A stretch of 64,000 nt of DNA from Janthinobacterium sp. TB1-E2. Its GTDB lineage: Bacteria; Pseudomonadota; Gammaproteobacteria; Burkholderiales; Burkholderiaceae_D. This document shows positions 60,612-64,000 of this stretch, piece after piece (the first letter of the stretch is position 1; every line of letters starts with the position of its first letter). The translations under genes were made by a program, and so were the position numbers. The stretch lies in contig NZ_CP142523.1 of the NCBI RefSeq assembly GCF_036885605.1, forward strand, positions 4,030,001 to 4,094,000. The letters run 5' to 3'. Under the pieces are notes generated by a model that was not told the DNA's origin, made no database searches, and saw only the letters and a program-made list of their open reading frames with translations.

Positions 60612-61530
60612 CGAGGCCAAGCGCGCCGCCAGGGCCGCACTGGAAGCATGGCGCCGCGCCGCCAGCGCCCGGCGCGTGCGCCACAGTGCGCCCCACGTGA
60701 CGCGTGCCGGATTGGCCGCCGATCTGGCGCGGCTGGGCATCGCGCACGGAGATACGCTGTTCATCCATTCTTCGCTGAAAAGCCTCGGCTACGTGGAAGG
60801 CGGCGCACCGGCCGTCGTACATGCCCTGCAGGACGCCGTCGGCCCGCAAGGCACCCTGCTGCTGCCCACCTATTATCTGCCCGGCGGCACGGTGCGCGCC
60901 ACCTGCGCCATGTCCGACTATGTGTTCGACCCGCGCCGCCATGGCACGCACATGGGCCGCCTGCCCGAAGCCTTCCTGGCCAGCGCCGGTGTCCGGCGCA
61001 GCATCCACCCTACTCACTCCGTGTCCGCGTGGGGCCGCCATGCCGTTCACCTTACCGAGGCACACCACCACGCGCCCTCGATCTTCGGCATGGACTCGCC
61101 CTGGCAGCGCTTCATCGGCTGCGATCAGGCGAAGGTGCTGGGCCTCGGCATTTCCATGGGACCGGTGACGTTCTATCACGCGCTGGAAGACGCCATGGGC
61201 GACACCTTTCCCGTGCGCGTATGGGAAGACGATACACAGCTGCTGGCCTGCCTGGACCATGACGGCCGACGCTGGGACGTGCCCGTGCGCCCGTTCGATT
61301 CGGCAGTCGCCCAGCGCCGCATCGACCATCCCGGCCGCGCCGACCTGCGCGACTACTTTCACCGGGAATTCGACGCGGCCGGCCTGCGCGTCAACGGGAT
61401 AGTGGGCGACGCGGCGTCGTGGCTGATACCGGCGCTGGCGTTTTATGCGCACCTGGGCCGGCTCGCGTTCGACGACGTGACGATCTACGCCACAGCGGCA
61501 CAGCTGGCGGCACGGCCGGTGAGGCAGTGA
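60604..61530 (+). CDS. AAC(3)-family acetyltransferase, probably acting on a polysaccharide sugar
   Basis: The product is 308 residues from ATG 60604, inside the end of the upstream gene. Family motifs are LFIHSSLKSLGYVEGGAPAVV, GTLLLPTYYLPGG and HPTHSVSAWGRHA, which carry the active-site His and surrounding residues of AAC(3) enzymes. Although named for aminoglycoside 3-N-acetylation, many members sit in polysaccharide loci and probably acetylate amino sugars. The coupling to a toroid protein and proximity to a heparinase-like gene favour that reading over antibiotic resistance. Confidence 0.8.
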   Translation: MLDEAKRAARAALEAWRRAASARRVRHSAPHVTRAGLAADLARLGIAHGDTLFIHSSLKSLGYVEGGAPAVVHALQDAVGPQGTLLLPTYYLPGGTVRATCAMSDYVFDPRRHGTHMGRLPEAFLASAGVRRSIHPTHSVSAWGRHAVHLTEAHHHAPSIFGMDSPWQRFIGCDQAKVLGLGISMGPVTFYHALEDAMGDTFPVRVWEDDTQLLACLDHDGRRWDVPVRPFDSAVAQRRIDHPGRADLRDYFHREFDAAGLRVNGIVGDAASWLIPALAFYAHLGRLAFDDVTIYATAAQLAARPVRQ

Positions 61531-61541
61531 CACGCCAGCGA

Positions 61542-64000
61542 CTACTTGCGCTGCAGGTCGTACACACCGCCCCCATTCGCAACAAAATACAGGGTGCCGC
61601 CGCCGTCACTCACCTCATCTTCGATGGGGCCATCCGTGCCACGCTTGCTCACCGTCCAGCTTCCCGCCTGCAAATCCGCCACCAGCACCTGCATGGATGC
61701 GCTGTGCGCCGGCAACTCGACGGTGACGGTCCCGCCCAGCGGCAAGCCGCTTTTGGAAAACAGCACCACGCGGTCCTGGATTTTCACGCCAGCCAGCAGG
61801 GCCGAATCGATGGCCGTCGTCGGCAGCGCAGGCAGCGTGCTGCTGGCATCCATCACCTGCATCACGTTCAGGAACACATCCGTTTCGTTCCCGCCCGGCG
61901 GCGACACTTCCAGCCGCCACGCGCCTGCTTCCTCGGTCGAATAATCGGCTTCAGGCTGGATAGGATAGTTCGTGCCGCCGACGCTGAATTCATTGCCGCT
62001 GCCGCCGACCTTGGCCAGCAACGCATTCGCCGGCAGCAAGGTGCGGTTGATCAGCTTGCCGTTGTACTGCAAGGTGCTGTTGTAATCCCAGTCCGTGCGC
62101 TGGATAAGCACCGTGTCGCCGCTGATTTGCGGCTCAAACTGGCTGTGCAGCAGCCAGGTCTTCTTGAACCCCGCGTCGCTGGCGCTGACTTTGTCGAACA
62201 CGATCAGGGCCGCCGGGTGATCCGTATTCTTGAGATTCAAGAACACGAATGAGCGCTGGAACTGGCGCACCTTGCTGCTGTACGCGGCAGTCAGGTCGCC
62301 CTTGATGTAGCTGAAGTCGGGCGCCCCGGCCGCGCCGCCGACCTGCTGCTGGCGCAGGACAGTGGCCACCTTGTAGCCATTGGCCAGTTCCGCCACGGAT
62401 GACGGCTCGTCGCCCGGAAAGCGCTGCCCGCCATCATTGGCATAGCCGTCGAAATTCTCGTCCGGGTCATGCACCAGCATGGTGTTGTGCGCGATGCTGC
62501 GCTTGTGATAATTCATGTCGTGCGCACTGCCGTATTCCAGGGGGATGCTGGGATCGGCCACATCCCTGCCGCTATAAATACCGGAATCGATGGCCAGGCC
62601 GCCCTTGTAGTAAATCTGAAAATGCCCGGCGTCATAATGCTCGTGGTTGCCGAACCAGTCGCCGCCGAGCTTCATCGTCGCCACGACATTGCCTGACTCC
62701 ACATGTATGCCATCGGTCCACCCCGTGCGGGCGATCATCAGGCCGGCGGGATCCGGAAAATATTTGGTCAAGGGCAATGCCACCGGGCTCGGCGTGCTGC
62801 CCATGGCCGTATTGCCCAGCAGGATAGGCCAGATGCTGTCCTTCGGGTGGATAAAGCTGGTCGACGGCTGCAGCGACTGCTTCAAATACTCATGCTTCAA
62901 GGTGGGATTGTTGTAGTAGGTGGCGGGCAGCATGAAGGCCAGCGGTTCGCTCCAATACTCCCTGCTGTTGGTGTAGGAGGAGTGATAGACGTCGCCATCA
63001 CGCATCCATTGTCCGTCGGGGCGGCGCGTGTACAGCCAGTGATATGGCGTCATCTGCTGTACGGGATCGAACACGGGCGCGGCGCCCATGCGCCGGAATA
63101 TCCATGCGGCGTACATATCCGCCAGGAAACGCACCGTGCCATACGACGCACCCTGGTGATACGCTTGCGCCGCGTAGGCATAGTTACGCGGCGCGATATA
63201 GTCGGCAAAGAAGCGCCCGGCAACGATGTTGTAGACCAGCGGCGCCTCGTCATAAAAGGCGATGGCGGCCGACAGCTGGTCGCGCAGCAGCTGGTTGTCG
63301 CTGCCATGGCCGACGACGGGGCCTTGCCGCGATGGCGGAAAGCCGATTTCCATCGTGGCCGCCAGCTGCGTAAAACGCGCGACGACATACGCGCGCTGCT
63401 GCGCGCTCATCAGATGGAAGCACCAGTCATACACCATGGCGCTGGCCAGGATGATATCGCCTTTCTCGTTCGGGTGATTGTAACCAGGCGCAAACTGCAC
63501 GGCCGCCAGGTAGTCGAGCAGCATCTGCACGGCTTCCCGGCCCCGCTGCGCCTGCGCCGCCGAACCGCCGCGTTCGTACAGCAGAGAGTACAGCGCCTTC
63601 GCCTTGATCGCGCTCACGGCATCGACCTGGTGATTGCTCCTGGCCGGGCCGCCAGGCACGAACACGGGCAACGCCACCACCGCCGGTGCCGCGACAAACC
63701 CGTTCAGGACAGCGCGATGCTGCACCATTTCCTGCGCGCCGGACTCGAAACGGCTACGTATCGCGGCCAGGTCCCCCACCCGGGCAAACACGCGCGGATG
63801 CTCGCCGGCGGGCGGCAGCACGGTGGGCAGCGGATACACGCCATAGCCTTGCGGGACAAAATCGGCCAGCGCCGTGACCAGCAAGCAATCGATCCCCAGG
63901 CCGCCCTCGCGGTACTGGAGTTTCAGTTCGCGCTCGCCCGCCGCGAGCCAGCGGGTGACGGGCAGCCAGGTCCACTTCGGTGGCTGGCCGGTGGTGAACG
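61542..64000 (-). CDS. Heparinase II/III-like protein with N-terminal carbohydrate-binding module (cut by window edge)
   Basis: At least 818 residues are encoded; the start lies beyond the right edge. The first residues seen, around WTWLPVTRWLAAGERELKL and REGGLGIDCLLVTALADFVP, resemble the end of a CBM-like beta-sandwich. A toroid domain follows (about 40-400), and then the heparinase II/III-type beta domain with GNHEHYDAGHFQIYYKGG and RSIAHNTMLVHDP, holding conserved His residues. It should depolymerise or edit a uronic-acid- or amino-sugar-containing polysaccharide. It ends 11 bases from the convergent AAC(3)-like gene and is related to the gene at 32905-36042. Confidence 0.75.
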   Translation of the reverse strand, partial: FTTGQPPKWTWLPVTRWLAAGERELKLQYREGGLGIDCLLVTALADFVPQGYGVYPLPTVLPPAGEHPRVFARVGDLAAIRSRFESGAQEMVQHRAVLNGFVAAPAVVALPVFVPGGPARSNHQVDAVSAIKAKALYSLLYERGGSAAQAQRGREAVQMLLDYLAAVQFAPGYNHPNEKGDIILASAMVYDWCFHLMSAQQRAYVVARFTQLAATMEIGFPPSRQGPVVGHGSDNQLLRDQLSAAIAFYDEAPLVYNIVAGRFFADYIAPRNYAYAAQAYHQGASYGTVRFLADMYAAWIFRRMGAAPVFDPVQQMTPYHWLYTRRPDGQWMRDGDVYHSSYTNSREYWSEPLAFMLPATYYNNPTLKHEYLKQSLQPSTSFIHPKDSIWPILLGNTAMGSTPSPVALPLTKYFPDPAGLMIARTGWTDGIHVESGNVVATMKLGGDWFGNHEHYDAGHFQIYYKGGLAIDSGIYSGRDVADPSIPLEYGSAHDMNYHKRSIAHNTMLVHDPDENFDGYANDGGQRFPGDEPSSVAELANGYKVATVLRQQQVGGAAGAPDFSYIKGDLTAAYSSKVRQFQRSFVFLNLKNTDHPAALIVFDKVSASDAGFKKTWLLHSQFEPQISGDTVLIQRTDWDYNSTLQYNGKLINRTLLPANALLAKVGGSGNEFSVGGTNYPIQPEADYSTEEAGAWRLEVSPPGGNETDVFLNVMQVMDASSTLPALPTTAIDSALLAGVKIQDRVVLFSKSGLPLGGTVTVELPAHSASMQVLVADLQAGSWTVSKRGTDGPIEDEVSDGGGTLYFVANGGGVYDLQRK

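Noticed and set aside
60604-61530. Aminoglycoside resistance gene
   Set aside because: Family membership is clear, but the gene context points to polysaccharide modification; resistance is kept only as an alternative.

Overview
The window is GC-rich, densely coding chromosomal DNA from a Gram-negative betaproteobacterium, most likely Janthinobacterium or a close relative in the Oxalobacteraceae. The evidence is the betaproteobacterial style of the housekeeping blocks (comEC, tatD, lol genes, recJ, prfB, lysS), a PEP-CTERM protein, a Phe-terminated Gram-negative porin, and interspersed repeats of a kind I recall from this family. No rRNA, tRNA, CRISPR array, prophage or insertion-sequence transposase is visible.

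Layout. 1-2.1 kb: 5' part of comEC (minus strand), a SAM methyltransferase and a small secreted six-Cys peptide with symmetric Cys spacing. 2.0-2.9 kb: a largely AT-rich gap. 2.9-7.6 kb: a SUV3-type helicase, an orphan Tae4-type amidase effector, a sugar dehydrogenase and TatD. 7.6-10.9 kb: lolD with two tandem, clearly paralogous lolC/E genes. 11.0-20.2 kb: a complete type I secretion locus, in transcription order a six-SdrD_B-domain adhesin, a PEP-CTERM protein that looks like a thioester-domain protein, the ABC exporter, the adaptor and the TolC-like channel. 20.6-23.4 kb: a conserved protein and recJ.

23.4-38.9 kb is accessory DNA between recJ and prfB, which are neighbours in many proteobacteria. 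It holds a palindromic repeat element, fosA, two toxin-antitoxin modules (Xre/RES and Phd/ParE), a DUF2288 gene, a branched-chain amino acid ABC operon with a LivM-LivG fusion, an unknown lipoprotein pair, a large heparinase-like protein, a Sel1 protein and a CpdB-like nucleotidase.

38.9-42.3 kb: prfB (with the programmed +1 frameshift), a HAD phosphatase and lysS. 42.3-51.4 kb: a catabolic operon that I interpret as 2-ketogluconate utilisation. It combines KguE/KguK/KguD-like enzymes, a PtxS-like LacI regulator and two PtxS-type operators, but uses a polar-amino-acid-type ABC importer plus a porin instead of the usual MFS carrier. 51.5-57.2 kb: ppnN, a POT peptide transporter, a YecA/SEC-C protein and an unknown membrane protein. 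57.2-59.3 kb: a gene remnant, two AT-rich small lipoproteins, a GNAT acetyltransferase and a small unknown protein. 59.4-64 kb: a toroid protein, an AAC(3)-like acyltransferase and a second heparinase-like protein that runs off the edge. This last block looks like the border of a surface-polysaccharide locus.

All functions are assigned by reading motifs in the sequence and from memory of protein families. No database search was run.
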